Counted from the first letter of the stretch, positions 7,927-15,677 are shown. The stretch is 19,024 nt of DNA from an uncultured Collinsella sp. (GCA_900541055.1 UQHZ01000029.1:1-19024); one strand, 5' to 3'. Numbers and translations: made by a program. Notes: generated by a model from the sequence alone, not told the origin.

Positions 7927-9054
7927 ATGATCAATCGCAAGGCCATCGGTTACATCACCGCTAACTACTCTTCGTCCTACGGCAGCGTGCTGCTCAAGGA
8001 CCGCCCCATCGCGTCCGTTCCGTTTTTGGGCCGCTACCGCCTGATCGACTTCCCGCTGTCCAACATGATGAATGCCGGCATCAAGACCGTCGGCGTCGTC
8101 ATGCCGGGCAACTACCGCTCGCTGATCGATCATGTGGGCTCGGGCAAGGACTGGGGCCTGGACCGCAAGAAGGGCGGCCTGTTCATGGTGCCCGGCAACG
8201 CGTATGGCACCACCAAGGGCGGCATGCGCTTCTTGCTGCGCGACATCATCTCCAACAAGACGCTGTTCCAGCGCTCGGACAAGCCCTATGTCGTGATGAT
8301 GGGCACCAACATCATCTTTAACATGGACCTCAACACCATCATCGAGGCGCACGAGAACTCTGGCGCCCAGATGACCGTGGTGTACTGCAAGGCTACACGC
8401 AATGTTGATGACGAGACCAAGCTCGAGATTAACGAGAACGGCCGCCTGACGGGCGTGAGCGCCGGCGTCGTGTATGGCGACAACGCGTCTATGGACTGCT
8501 GCATCGTCAACCGCGAGACGCTGCTCGAGATTATCGACCACTACCAGGCCGCCGACTATCTGGACCTGCTCGAGGCGCTCCAGGGCGACTTTGGCAACAT
8601 CGACGTGTGCAGCTACGAGTACAAGGGCGAGGTCGTGGGCGTGTTTAGCGAGAAGTCGCTGTATCGCCGCAGCATGGACCTGCTCGACCAGACCGTCGCC
8701 GACCAGCTCTTCGATCCCGAGCGCCCGATCCTGACCAAGGCTCACGACGTGCCGCCTTCGCGCTACGCGACCGGCAGCCACGCCTGCAACTCGATCATCT
8801 CGGCCGGCTGCATCATCAAGGGCACCGTGCGCAACTCGATCCTGTCGCGCGGCGTTGTGGTTGAGGAAGGCGCCTCGGTGACCAACTCGATTATCAACCA
8901 GAGCTGCATCATCAAGAGCGGCGCCCGCGTTGAGAATGCCATTCTGGACAAGAACAACGTGGTTCCCACCAACACCGAGCTTCGCGGCACGCCCGAGAAC
9001 ATCCTGGTGCTGGGCAAGGCTCCGTTAACTTCCGACACCACCATCGTACGTTAA
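7927..9054 (+). CDS. glgD: Glucose-1-phosphate adenylyltransferase, GlgD regulatory subunit
   Basis: A paralogue of GlgC, known in Firmicutes and relatives to combine with GlgC and raise or modulate its activity. The 375-residue protein keeps the overall fold (PFLGRYRLIDFPLSNMMNAG early; C-terminal beta-helix with NSII repeats). The N-terminal nucleotide loop GGxGxRL is absent (YITANYSSSYGSVL), the SGDH block is replaced by MMGTNIIFNMD, and the EKP motif is replaced by ENGRLTGV. It is therefore probably not catalytic alone. ATG at 7927 follows AAGGGGG by 9 nt; an upstream in-frame ATG (7888) lies inside glgC and is unlikely. It is placed 4 nt after glgC and 90 nt before glgA. Confidence 0.94.
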   Translation: MINRKAIGYITANYSSSYGSVLLKDRPIASVPFLGRYRLIDFPLSNMMNAGIKTVGVVMPGNYRSLIDHVGSGKDWGLDRKKGGLFMVPGNAYGTTKGGMRFLLRDIISNKTLFQRSDKPYVVMMGTNIIFNMDLNTIIEAHENSGAQMTVVYCKATRNVDDETKLEINENGRLTGVSAGVVYGDNASMDCCIVNRETLLEIIDHYQAADYLDLLEALQGDFGNIDVCSYEYKGEVVGVFSEKSLYRRSMDLLDQTVADQLFDPERPILTKAHDVPPSRYATGSHACNSIISAGCIIKGTVRNSILSRGVVVEEGASVTNSIINQSCIIKSGARVENAILDKNNVVPTNTELRGTPENILVLGKAPLTSDTTIVR

Positions 9055-9085
9055 CGTTGGCACCGCAACATCGCTCGTAACATGT

Positions 9086-9121
9086 AGAATAGCCGCCCGG
9101 TTAGCGCCAGGCGGCTATTCT
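9086..9121 (+). terminator. 12-bp hairpin between glgD and glgA (terminator or attenuator-like)
   Basis: AGAATAGCCGCC (9086-9097) and GGCGGCTATTCT (9110-9121) are perfect complements around a 12-nt loop. The layout, an A-rich 5' edge, GC core and T-rich 3' edge (TATTCT), is that of an intrinsic terminator, but no long T-run follows. It ends only 23 nt before the glgA start. It would at least reduce read-through into glgA, lowering GlgA relative to GlgC/GlgD. Alternatively it is a stabilising or processing hairpin. Confidence 0.5.
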
Positions 9122-9144
9122 CGAATTGCAACATGGGAGACAAT

Positions 9145-11469
9145 ATGGCAGATTCCAGCAAAAAGATGCAGATCGTGTTTGCCTCGGCCGAGTGCGCACC
9201 GTTTGTTAAGACCGGTGGCCTGGGTGACGTGGCGGGCTCGCTGCCTGCGGCGCTCGTGCGCGGCGGCGCCGAAGTCATCGTGATGGTGCCCAAGTACGCC
9301 ACCATCAAGGACGAGTACAAGGCGCAGATGGAGCACTTTGCCGACTTTTACGTGAGCCTGGGCTGGCGCAATGAGTACTGCGGACTCGAGAAGCTCGAGC
9401 ACGACGGCGTCACCTATATGTTCATCGACAACGAGCGCTACTTTGCGCGCGACTATCCGTACGGCTTCTTTGACGACGGTGAGCGTTTTGCGTTCTTCTC
9501 CAAGGCCATCACCGAGAGCCTGCAGCACCTGCCGGCCGGCTTTGAGTGCGACATCCTGCACTGCAACGACTGGCAGACCGCGCTGGCGCCCGTGTTTTTG
9601 CGCGAGTTCTACCAGGGCCTGCCGCTGTACGAGCGCGTCAAGACCGTGTTCTCGATCCACAACGTGGCTTTCCAGGGCCAGTTTAGCGACACCGTAATGG
9701 AGGACATCCTGGGCGTGGCGCATATTCCCGCGGCAGCTACGCAGCTGCGCTGCGACGCCTGCAGCATCAACTACATGCTAGGTGCGCTGCACTATGCCGA
9801 TGCCATCACCACGGTGAGCCCCACCTATGCCAACGAGATCCAGACGCCCGAATTTGGCGAGGGCCTGGACGGCGTGCTGCGCGAGCGTTCGTACGCGCTG
9901 CAGGGCATTTTGAACGGCATTGACGTGACGGGCTTTGACCCGGCGACCGATAAGCGCATTGCCGCCAACTACACCGTCGAGGACCGTTCTGGAAAGGCCG
10001 TGTGCAAGGCCAAGCTGCAGGAAGAGCTGGGGCTCGAGGTTCGCGACGACCGTCCGCTTATGGTGATGGTCACGCGCCTGACGCGCCAGAAGGGCATGGA
10101 CCTGGTCATGTACGCGCTCGACCGCATCCTGTCCGGCGGCGTGCAGGTGGCGGTACTGGGCACCGGCGACCGCGACTACGAGGACGGTCTGCGCTACTTC
10201 CAGGACAAGTACCCCGGCACCATGGCCGCGCGCATCGAGTTTGACCCCGCGCTGTCGCAGCGCATGTACGCTGCCGCCGATATGTTCCTGATGCCTTCGA
10301 AGTTTGAGCCCTGCGGCCTGTCGCAGATCATCGCCATGCGCTACGGCACCCTGCCCATCGTGCGCGAGACCGGTGGCCTGAAGGACACCGTGCAGCCGTA
10401 CAACGAGTTTACCGGCGAGGGCACGGGCTTCTCGTTTACCAACTTTAACGGCGATGAGATGGGCGACGCCGTGTTCCGTGCGGCACGCCTGTTCTGGGAC
10501 AACCGCGATGCCTGGAACAAGCTGGTTACGCAGGCCATGAGCCAGGACTTTAGCTGGACGCGCTCGGCCGACAAGTATCTGGACCTGTACTTCTTTATGC
10601 ACCCGGAGATTGAGAGGCCGACGGCTGTTGTCGACGAGCCTGAGGCTGCAGCTGAGCCGGTGACCGTTGAGGAGCCCAAGGCCGAGGAGAAGCCGGTTGA
10701 GGCTGAGCCCGCAAAGGCCGAGCCTGAGGTGAAGGCTGAGGTTGCTCCTGAGGCAGAGACCGAGGCCAAGCCCGCTGCAAAGCCCGCAGCTAAGAAGACC
10801 ACGACTCGCAAGACGACGGCCAAGAAGGCTACGACAACCAAGACTGCCGCCACCAAGACCGCCGCAGCAAAGACGACTGCTGCCAAGGCAACGACCACGC
10901 GCAAGTGCACGACCGCCGCTGCCAAGAAGGCCGCAGAAGCCGAGGCTGCTCCCGAGGTAAAGGCCGAGGTCGCTGATGCCAAGCCGGCCGCCAAGGCTCC
11001 GGTAAAGACCGCTGCCAAGAAGACGACCACGACCAAGACCACGACCGCCAAGAAGGCCACGGCTACGAAGTCGACAACGACCAAGGCCGCTGCGACGAAG
11101 GCTGCTACGAAGACCACTACGAAGGCTGCCGCAAAGCCCGCCGTCAAGGTCGAGGAGGCGGGTGCCGAGCCCAAGGCCGAGGCAAAGCCGGCCGCCAAGA
11201 CCACCACGCGCAAGCGCGCTACGACGACGGCCAAAAAGGCCACGACCAAGGCCGCTGCTCCCAAGGCAGAGGCTACGGCTGAGGACAAGCCCGCAGTAAA
11301 GGCCGAGCCGGCACCGAAGGCCGCTGAGGTCAAGACCGCTCCGAAGGCTACTGCAAAGACCGAGCCCGCCAAGAAGGCCCCGGTCTCCCCCGCCGCTCCA
11401 GCCGAGGAAAAGGCTCCGACCAAGAAGACCTCCGTCCGCAAGGCAACGGCCACCCGCAAGCGTCACTAG
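9145..11469 (+). CDS. glgA: Glycogen synthase (ADP-glucose) with long low-complexity charged tail
   Basis: Extends alpha-1,4-glucan chains from ADP-glucose. The GT5 core (about residues 8-490) has KTGGLGDVAGSLP with Lys22 for the sugar nucleotide, FSIHNVAFQGQF, VTRLTRQKG, and FEPCGLSQIIAMRYGTLP with the catalytic Glu388, followed by RETGGLKDTV. A normal GlgA ends here (about 480 residues). This protein continues for about 283 residues: first a Glu/Pro/Ala-rich acidic segment (about 494-550), then blocks of Lys, Thr and Ala (AKKATTTK, TTTRK) alternating with short Glu-rich stretches, ending in RKRH. ATG at 9145 was chosen because GGGAGA lies 5 nt upstream; ATG at 9133 would put that site inside the gene. 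Last gene of the operon. The tail resembles that of GlgB and suggests shared tethering. Confidence 0.94.
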   Translation: MADSSKKMQIVFASAECAPFVKTGGLGDVAGSLPAALVRGGAEVIVMVPKYATIKDEYKAQMEHFADFYVSLGWRNEYCGLEKLEHDGVTYMFIDNERYFARDYPYGFFDDGERFAFFSKAITESLQHLPAGFECDILHCNDWQTALAPVFLREFYQGLPLYERVKTVFSIHNVAFQGQFSDTVMEDILGVAHIPAAATQLRCDACSINYMLGALHYADAITTVSPTYANEIQTPEFGEGLDGVLRERSYALQGILNGIDVTGFDPATDKRIAANYTVEDRSGKAVCKAKLQEELGLEVRDDRPLMVMVTRLTRQKGMDLVMYALDRILSGGVQVAVLGTGDRDYEDGLRYFQDKYPGTMAARIEFDPALSQRMYAAADMFLMPSKFEPCGLSQIIAMRYGTLPIVRETGGLKDTVQPYNEFTGEGTGFSFTNFNGDEMGDAVFRAARLFWDNRDAWNKLVTQAMSQDFSWTRSADKYLDLYFFMHPEIERPTAVVDEPEAAAEPVTVEEPKAEEKPVEAEPAKAEPEVKAEVAPEAETEAKPAAKPAAKKTTTRKTTAKKATTTKTAATKTAAAKTTAAKATTTRKCTTAAAKKAAEAEAAPEVKAEVADAKPAAKAPVKTAAKKTTTTKTTTAKKATATKSTTTKAAATKAATKTTTKAAAKPAVKVEEAGAEPKAEAKPAAKTTTRKRATTTAKKATTKAAAPKAEATAEDKPAVKAEPAPKAAEVKTAPKATAKTEPAKKAPVSPAAPAEEKAPTKKTSVRKATATRKRH

Positions 11470-11499
11470 TCTGGACGATTAAAACTTAATCCAACGCAA

Positions 11500-11528
11500 A
11501 AGAGGGCGCCCCAACCAGGCGCCCTCTT
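11500..11528 (+). terminator. Intrinsic terminator of the glg operon
   Basis: AAGAGGGCGCC (11500-11510) pairs perfectly with GGCGCCCTCTT (11518-11528) around a 7-nt loop. A-rich sequence precedes it and CTTGGTTG follows. It lies 30 nt after the glgA stop. The T-run is short, but position and stem strength fit the end of the glycogen transcript. Confidence 0.8.
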
Positions 11529-11559
11529 CTTGGTTGAACTTCTCTATTAAAAAGAGGGC

Positions 11560-11691
11560 CGGTTTACTACGACAAAATAGCTCTGGCCGACCACGGAGAG
11601 TATTCTATGAAATTGGCAACGCTTCTACCTGCGGATTTAATATCACCAAATTGACCGTGGTTGAGATCATTCAATTCGTCGTAGTAAACCG
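11560..11691. repeat. 132-nt element A with 14-bp terminal inverted repeats
   Basis: CGGTTTACTACGAC (11560-11573) and GTCGTAGTAAACCG (11678-11691) are perfect complements at the two ends. Inside is a second pair, ACCACGG and CCGTGGT. The interior contains CTACCTGCGGATTTAA starting 65 nt from the left end. The element at 15678-15809 has the same total length, the same core at the same offset, and a matched GTGGT further on, but different terminal arms that are again perfectly self-complementary. It is probably a small non-coding repeat family or a structured RNA. No open frame with a start covers it. Confidence 0.75.
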
Positions 11692-11756
11692 ATGTACTTT
11701 TGTTTGACTACAAATAGTATCCGCCTGGGCGTTTTCGAATATCGCGATAATTTGGA

Positions 11757-11801
11757 TGGTAAAACGATTTTCTAGGACAACCGTTCGCCGATGGTAAACG
11801 G
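11757..11801. promoter_or_regulatory. Two TGGTAAA(A)CG half-sites upstream of the GH13-GH77 gene
   Basis: TGGTAAAACG (11757-11766, followed by ATTTT) and TGGTAAACGG (11792-11801) match the arms of the operator at 1637-1662 and the 1592-1605 palindrome. They lie 31-75 nt upstream of the TATAAT box of the fusion gene. Upstream, the 10-bp palindrome TATCGCGATA and a CGTTTT half-site add further dyad structure. A LacI-family regulator shared with the HAD/glgB region is the simplest reading. Confidence 0.45.
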
Positions 11802-11831
11802 ATGTTGTTTATACAGCCTGTGTACAACAGA

Positions 11832-11837
11832 TATAAT
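11832..11837 (+). promoter_or_regulatory. Consensus -10 box (TATAAT) for the GH13-GH77 gene
   Basis: A perfect TATAAT lies 61 nt before the ATG at 11899. The -35 is unclear: TTTATA with an 18-bp spacer or TTGTTT with a 21-bp spacer. Weak -35 boxes are common at activated promoters. The imperfect dyad just upstream (GTTTATACA with TGTGTACAAC) could be an activator site. Confidence 0.5.
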
Positions 11838-11898
11838 TATATCCTGTGCGTAAAGCCCATGGCCCGCAGGCCGTGATTCTATTGAACTGGACCGTATT

Positions 11899-14800
11899 AT
11901 GAGATTGATTCACAACAGCCGTCTACCGCAGTTTCGCACTCCGTTTGGCGCTGTGACCACCGGAACTTCCGTTTCGCTCTCGGTTATTTTAGAGGATGCC
12001 GATCCCGCGCAGGCAACGCTTACCCTGCGCACCTGGGTCGATGAGATCGGTGAGTCTCTGTATCCCATGACGCACGAGGGCGACGGCATATTTACCGTAG
12101 AGCTTGAGTGCGCCGAGCCCTGTCTTATCTGGTACAGCTTTATCTGCAACATCGAGGGCCAGCCCGAGGTCCGTCTGGGCGCACCGCAGGGTCGCACCGG
12201 TGGCGAGGGCGTAACTTACAACTACGCCGAGGTCCCGTCCTTCCAGATCACCGTCTACAAGCACCGCGAAGTTCGTCCCGAGTGGTACGAGCGTGGCATG
12301 GTCTACCAGATCTTCCCCGACCGCTATGCCCGCGACGAAAACTGGCACGAGCGTACGCTTGCCGAAGTTGAAAAACCGCGCAAAGGAATCCAGCGCCGCA
12401 TGGTCGAGGACTGGAACGAACCGCCCGAGTACGAGCGTGCCGAAGACGGCTCCATCAAGACCTGGGATTTTTACGGCGGCTCGCTCAAGGGTATCCAAAA
12501 TGACCTGCCCCGCATTGCCGAGCTAGGCTTTACGGCCATCTACCTCAACCCAATCTTTGAGGCCGCGAGTAACCACCGCTACGACACGGCCGACTACACC
12601 AAGATCGACCCGATCCTGGGCACCGAGCAGGACTTTACCGAGCTGTGCCAGGCAGCCGAGAAGCTGGGCATCTCCATCATCCTGGACGGCGTCTTCAACC
12701 ACACGGGCGACGATTCGATCTATTTCAACCGCTACGGCAACTATCCCGGCGTGGGCGCTTGGCAGAGCGAGGATTCACCGTGGCGCGATGCGTTTTACTT
12801 CCATGAGGACGGTTCGTATGACTGCTGGTGGGGCGTGGGCAACATGCCCGCCATCAATGAGAGCTCCGAACTGGTGCGCGAGCGGCTCCTGGGCAAGGAC
12901 GGCGTGATCCGTAAATGGCTGCGCGCCGGTGCCCATGGCTGGCGACTCGATGTGGCCGACGAGCTTTCCGACGACTTCCTGGCCGAGATCAAAAAGGCCG
13001 TGCTCGCCGAGAAGCCCGACGCGCTGCTGCTCGGCGAAGTCTGGGAAGACGCCTCCAACAAGATCAGCTATGGCCACCTGCGTCGCTATCTGCAGGGCTC
13101 GGAGCTCGACTCCGCCATGGACTACCCCTTCCGCGACATGGTCATCGGCTTTTTGATGGGCTACAAGAACGCATATCAGGCTGCCGAGGATATCGAGACC
13201 CTGCGCGAGAACTACCCGCGCGAGGCACTGGCCTGCGCACTCAATCTGCTTTCGAGCCACGACCGTCCTCGCATCATCTCAGTACTCGGCGGTGGCCCCG
13301 ACGAGTCACAGCTGCCCGAGAGCGAGCGCAGCAAATGGCGCCTGGACGATAACTCGATGGGTCTGGCCAAGAGCCGTTTTTGGCTGGCGACGCTCATGCA
13401 GATGACCTTCCCGGGTGTGCCCTCGATCTATTATGGCGACGAGTACGGCTTGGAGGGCCTCACCGATCCGGGCAACCGCCGTACCCTGCCGACCAAGGAC
13501 CAACTCCACGACTTCGACACGCTGGCCATCGTTAAGAACGCGTCTGCCGTGCGCCGCGCGCTGCCCTTTATGGTCGATGGCGAAATCAAGGCCTTTGCGC
13601 TCAACGACGAAGTCTTGGCTTACACCCGCACGGGCAAAGACGGCGAGGCCGCGACGGTTATCATCAACCGCAGCCTGCGCAATTCGCACCGCGTGACGAT
13701 TCCGGCGCTCGGCGAATGCGCGAGCGACGTGATCAGCGGTCACGAGTGCGAGATCCACAACGGTACCGTCACGCTCGACCTGTACCCGCTGGGCTCTTCG
13801 ATCATCTATCACCATGCCGAGAAGCGCCTGCAGGAGCCGCTCGATCATGGCGCGGGCGTTGTGTGCCACATCACCTCGGTGCCGACCGATGACGGCAAGC
13901 CCGGCACAATCGGTGCGCCCACGCGTCGCTTTATCGACCATCTGGCCGCTATGGGCATGCGCTACTGGCAAGTCCTGCCCGTCAACCCCACGGACTTCTT
14001 CCGCTCCCCCTACGCCGGCCCCTCGGCCTTTGCAGGCAATATCGACCTGCTGCCTGAGAGCCACGAGGAGCTGGCCGCCGACTTTGCTGCATGGAAGGCC
14101 CACGGCGGTGAGGATGCCGACCCGCTGTACACGGCGTTTAAACATCGCAACGCCGACTGGCTCGAGAAGTACTGCGTCTACATGGCCGTTAAGAAGTACT
14201 TTGAGGGCGAGTCGCGCCACGATTGGCCGGCAGATGTCGCGCGCTACAACGAGTATCTGATCGATGACAAGCGCTTCCACGACGAGGCTGAGCTGCAGGC
14301 GTACATGCAGTATCGCTTTGACCTTGCCTGGTGCGAGCTCATGAACTATGCGCACAAGAAGGGCATCGAGGTCATCGGCGATATCCCGATGTATGTCTCG
14401 GACGATTCGGCCGACGCGTGGAGCGAGCCCGAGAACTTCTGGCTGTCCGATACCGGCAAGGCGATTGAGATTTCGGGCGCGCCGCCCGACAACTTTGCGC
14501 CCGAGGGCCAGGTGTGGGGCAACCCCACCTTCCGCTGGGATCGCATGAAAGAGAACGGCTATCGTTGGTGGCTCGACCGCCTGCGCCGTGCGTTTTCGCT
14601 CTACGACCGCGTGCGCCTGGACCACTTCCTGGGCTTCCACAGCTACTTTAGCATTCCCGCCGGTAAGGTCTGTGCCGACGGCCGCTGGCTGGCAGGCCCG
14701 GGCAAGGACCTGTTCCAGACCGCCTATGACGAGCTGGGTCCGCTCAACTTTATCGCCGAGGATCTGGGCTATCTGACGCCCGGCGTTCGCGCCATGGCTT

Positions 14801-15195
14801 CGACCTGCGGCTTCCCCGGCATGGACGTGCTGGAGTTTAGCGACTACGACGTTCGATGCGGAATTCACCCCACACCGGGAAAGATCCTGTACACCTCGAC
14901 GCACGACACCTCGACACTTGCCGGCTGGTGCACGCGCTCCTTTGCAGGCGGCGATGAGCCGAGCGGCATTACATTGGCAAGCGAGCTCATGGGCAATGCC
15001 CTGGCAAGCGATGCACCGCTCGTGATGATGCCGCTGCAGGACGTGCTGGGACTGGGCGACGATGCGCGTATGAACGTGCCGGGTGTAGCCACAGGCAACT
15101 GGACATGGCAGGCTGACGAGGCCGACGTTGCTGCAGCCGAGGAGAAAACTGCGAAGCTCCTGCGCAACACTCATAGATTCTGGGGCGAAGCGTGA
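11899..15195 (+). CDS. GH13 alpha-glucan hydrolase fused to GH77 4-alpha-glucanotransferase
   Basis: A 1098-residue two-enzyme fusion. The N-terminal part (about 1-125) is a beta-sandwich like those of neopullulanase-type enzymes. It is followed by a GH13 barrel from RGMVYQIFPDRY, with region I DGVFNH (Asp263), region II GWRLDVADE (nucleophile Asp351), region III GEVWED (acid/base Glu380) and region IV SSHDRPR (Asp455). From about residue 640 the protein is a MalQ/amylomaltase: MRYWQVLPVNPTDFF, SPYAGPSAFAGN, RLDHFLGFHSYF (Asp908), FIAEDLG (Glu954) and STHDTSTLAGW (Asp1003). All catalytic residues are present in both halves. The first would open or trim maltodextrins and the second would rearrange chains by transglycosylation. 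No signal peptide is visible, so it is cytoplasmic. The ATG has only a weak upstream GGA. It is transcribed separately from glg by its own promoter. Confidence 0.9.
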   Translation: MRLIHNSRLPQFRTPFGAVTTGTSVSLSVILEDADPAQATLTLRTWVDEIGESLYPMTHEGDGIFTVELECAEPCLIWYSFICNIEGQPEVRLGAPQGRTGGEGVTYNYAEVPSFQITVYKHREVRPEWYERGMVYQIFPDRYARDENWHERTLAEVEKPRKGIQRRMVEDWNEPPEYERAEDGSIKTWDFYGGSLKGIQNDLPRIAELGFTAIYLNPIFEAASNHRYDTADYTKIDPILGTEQDFTELCQAAEKLGISIILDGVFNHTGDDSIYFNRYGNYPGVGAWQSEDSPWRDAFYFHEDGSYDCWWGVGNMPAINESSELVRERLLGKDGVIRKWLRAGAHGWRLDVADELSDDFLAEIKKAVLAEKPDALLLGEVWEDASNKISYGHLRRYLQGSELDSAMDYPFRDMVIGFLMGYKNAYQAAEDIETLRENYPREALACALNLLSSHDRPRIISVLGGGPDESQLPESERSKWRLDDNSMGLAKSRFWLATLMQMTFPGVPSIYYGDEYGLEGLTDPGNRRTLPTKDQLHDFDTLAIVKNASAVRRALPFMVDGEIKAFALNDEVLAYTRTGKDGEAATVIINRSLRNSHRVTIPALGECASDVISGHECEIHNGTVTLDLYPLGSSIIYHHAEKRLQEPLDHGAGVVCHITSVPTDDGKPGTIGAPTRRFIDHLAAMGMRYWQVLPVNPTDFFRSPYAGPSAFAGNIDLLPESHEELAADFAAWKAHGGEDADPLYTAFKHRNADWLEKYCVYMAVKKYFEGESRHDWPADVARYNEYLIDDKRFHDEAELQAYMQYRFDLAWCELMNYAHKKGIEVIGDIPMYVSDDSADAWSEPENFWLSDTGKAIEISGAPPDNFAPEGQVWGNPTFRWDRMKENGYRWWLDRLRRAFSLYDRVRLDHFLGFHSYFSIPAGKVCADGRWLAGPGKDLFQTAYDELGPLNFIAEDLGYLTPGVRAMASTCGFPGMDVLEFSDYDVRCGIHPTPGKILYTSTHDTSTLAGWCTRSFAGGDEPSGITLASELMGNALASDAPLVMMPLQDVLGLGDDARMNVPGVATGNWTWQADEADVAAAEEKTAKLLRNTHRFWGEA

Positions 15196-15220
15196 TAAAA
15201 CCCCCGATATAGGGTACAGT
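15192..15220 (+). promoter_or_regulatory. Weak promoter candidate for the FmdB-like gene
   Basis: GTGATA (15192-15197, overlapping the preceding stop codon) and TACAGT (15215-15220) are separated by exactly 17 bp. Each matches four of six consensus bases. The palindrome ACAGCTGT follows. The support is mainly the spacing. Confidence 0.25.
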
Positions 15221-15239
15221 TACAGCTGTTTGAATTTTT

Positions 15240-15261
15240 GCGGGCAGAGCGATCTGCCCGC
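15240..15261 (+). terminator. 8-bp GC hairpin after the GH13-GH77 gene
   Basis: GCGGGCAG (15240-15247) pairs perfectly with CTGCCCGC (15254-15261) around AGCGAT, followed by TTTGTG. It lies 45 nt past the fusion gene stop and 22 nt before the FmdB-like start. It could terminate the fusion transcript, or act as a leader hairpin if the weak promoter upstream is used. The T-run is short. Confidence 0.45.
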
Positions 15262-15283
15262 TTTGTGCTGAAAAGGAAGTATT

Positions 15284-15520
15284 ATGGCGCGCTACGATTA
15301 CAAGTGCACGAGCTGCGGCAACGTGTTTGAGGTTGAGCACCCCATGTCCGAGACGCCCGAGGTCGTATGCCCCAGCTGCGGCGCCCCGGCATCCAAGACG
15401 TTCTCGGCCAGCGGCATTAAGTTCGACGGCAGCGGTTTCTACAACACAGACCAACGCAGTGGCGGCTCCAGCACCAGCGCCACCAGCGGCTGTTGCGCCA
15501 ACTGCCCGCACAACCACTAG
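15284..15520 (+). CDS. FmdB-family zinc-ribbon protein
   Basis: A 78-residue small protein of the FmdB/CxxC-CxxC zinc-ribbon family. The first Cys pair is in YKCTSCGNVFE and the second in VVCPSCGAPA, together a four-cysteine zinc site. The family was named from a regulator of formamidase/formylmethanofuran genes, but most members have no known role, so none is assigned. After the ribbon comes SASGIKFDGSGFYNTD, a family-typical segment, then a Ser/Gly linker and a second cluster, GCCANCPHNH, which could bind another metal. ATG at 15284 follows AAGGAAG at normal spacing. It is the last plus-strand gene before the convergent rsmB group; a 67-nt hairpin element lies 34 nt after its stop. Confidence 0.85.
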   Translation: MARYDYKCTSCGNVFEVEHPMSETPEVVCPSCGAPASKTFSASGIKFDGSGFYNTDQRSGGSSTSATSGCCANCPHNH

Positions 15521-15554
15521 AGACAAGCGGTCTCACTACTCAGATTTCCCTATG

Positions 15555-15621
15555 AGTTGCGGTGAAATAGTTCCTGAATCAGCCCATCCAACGGCCAAAC
15601 AGGAACCATTTCACCGCAACT
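15555..15621 (+). repeat. 67-nt hairpin element C1, probable terminator after the FmdB-like gene
   Basis: The 22-nt arms (15555-15576 and 15600-15621) pair with a single mismatch around a 23-nt loop. The arms begin AGTTGCGGTGAAATAG and end ATTTCACCGCAACT. TTTTCTTT follows, so on the plus strand it can act as an intrinsic terminator. The element at 15898-15964, read on the minus strand, has the same length, the same outer arms and an internal GCCAAACAG. Both copies lie directly 3' of a gene, in that gene's orientation. Confidence 0.75.
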
Positions 15622-15677
15622 TTTCTTTAGATCGGATTTCGGGCTGATGCTAAGTTTGTAACATTTCAAAACTCTGC

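Noticed and set aside
10780..11460. Tandem DNA repeat or CRISPR-like array in the GlgA tail
   Set aside because: There is no fixed repeat unit or spacer. The pattern comes from repeated Lys, Ala and Thr codons within one continuous frame.
9778..11466. 562-codon Gly/Leu/Ser-rich antisense frame in glgA, looking like a repetitive surface protein
   Set aside because: The repeats are the reverse complement of the Lys/Ala/Thr codons of the GlgA tail and not an independent gene.
11560..11691. Insertion sequence or riboswitch as explanation of the 132-nt element
   Set aside because: No transposase, and no known riboswitch consensus was recognised. The second copy near a different kind of gene argues against a ligand-specific leader.
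13306..15174. 622-codon antisense frame in the GH13-GH77 gene
   Set aside because: No recognisable domain or ribosome-binding site, and the sense frame has intact catalytic motifs throughout.
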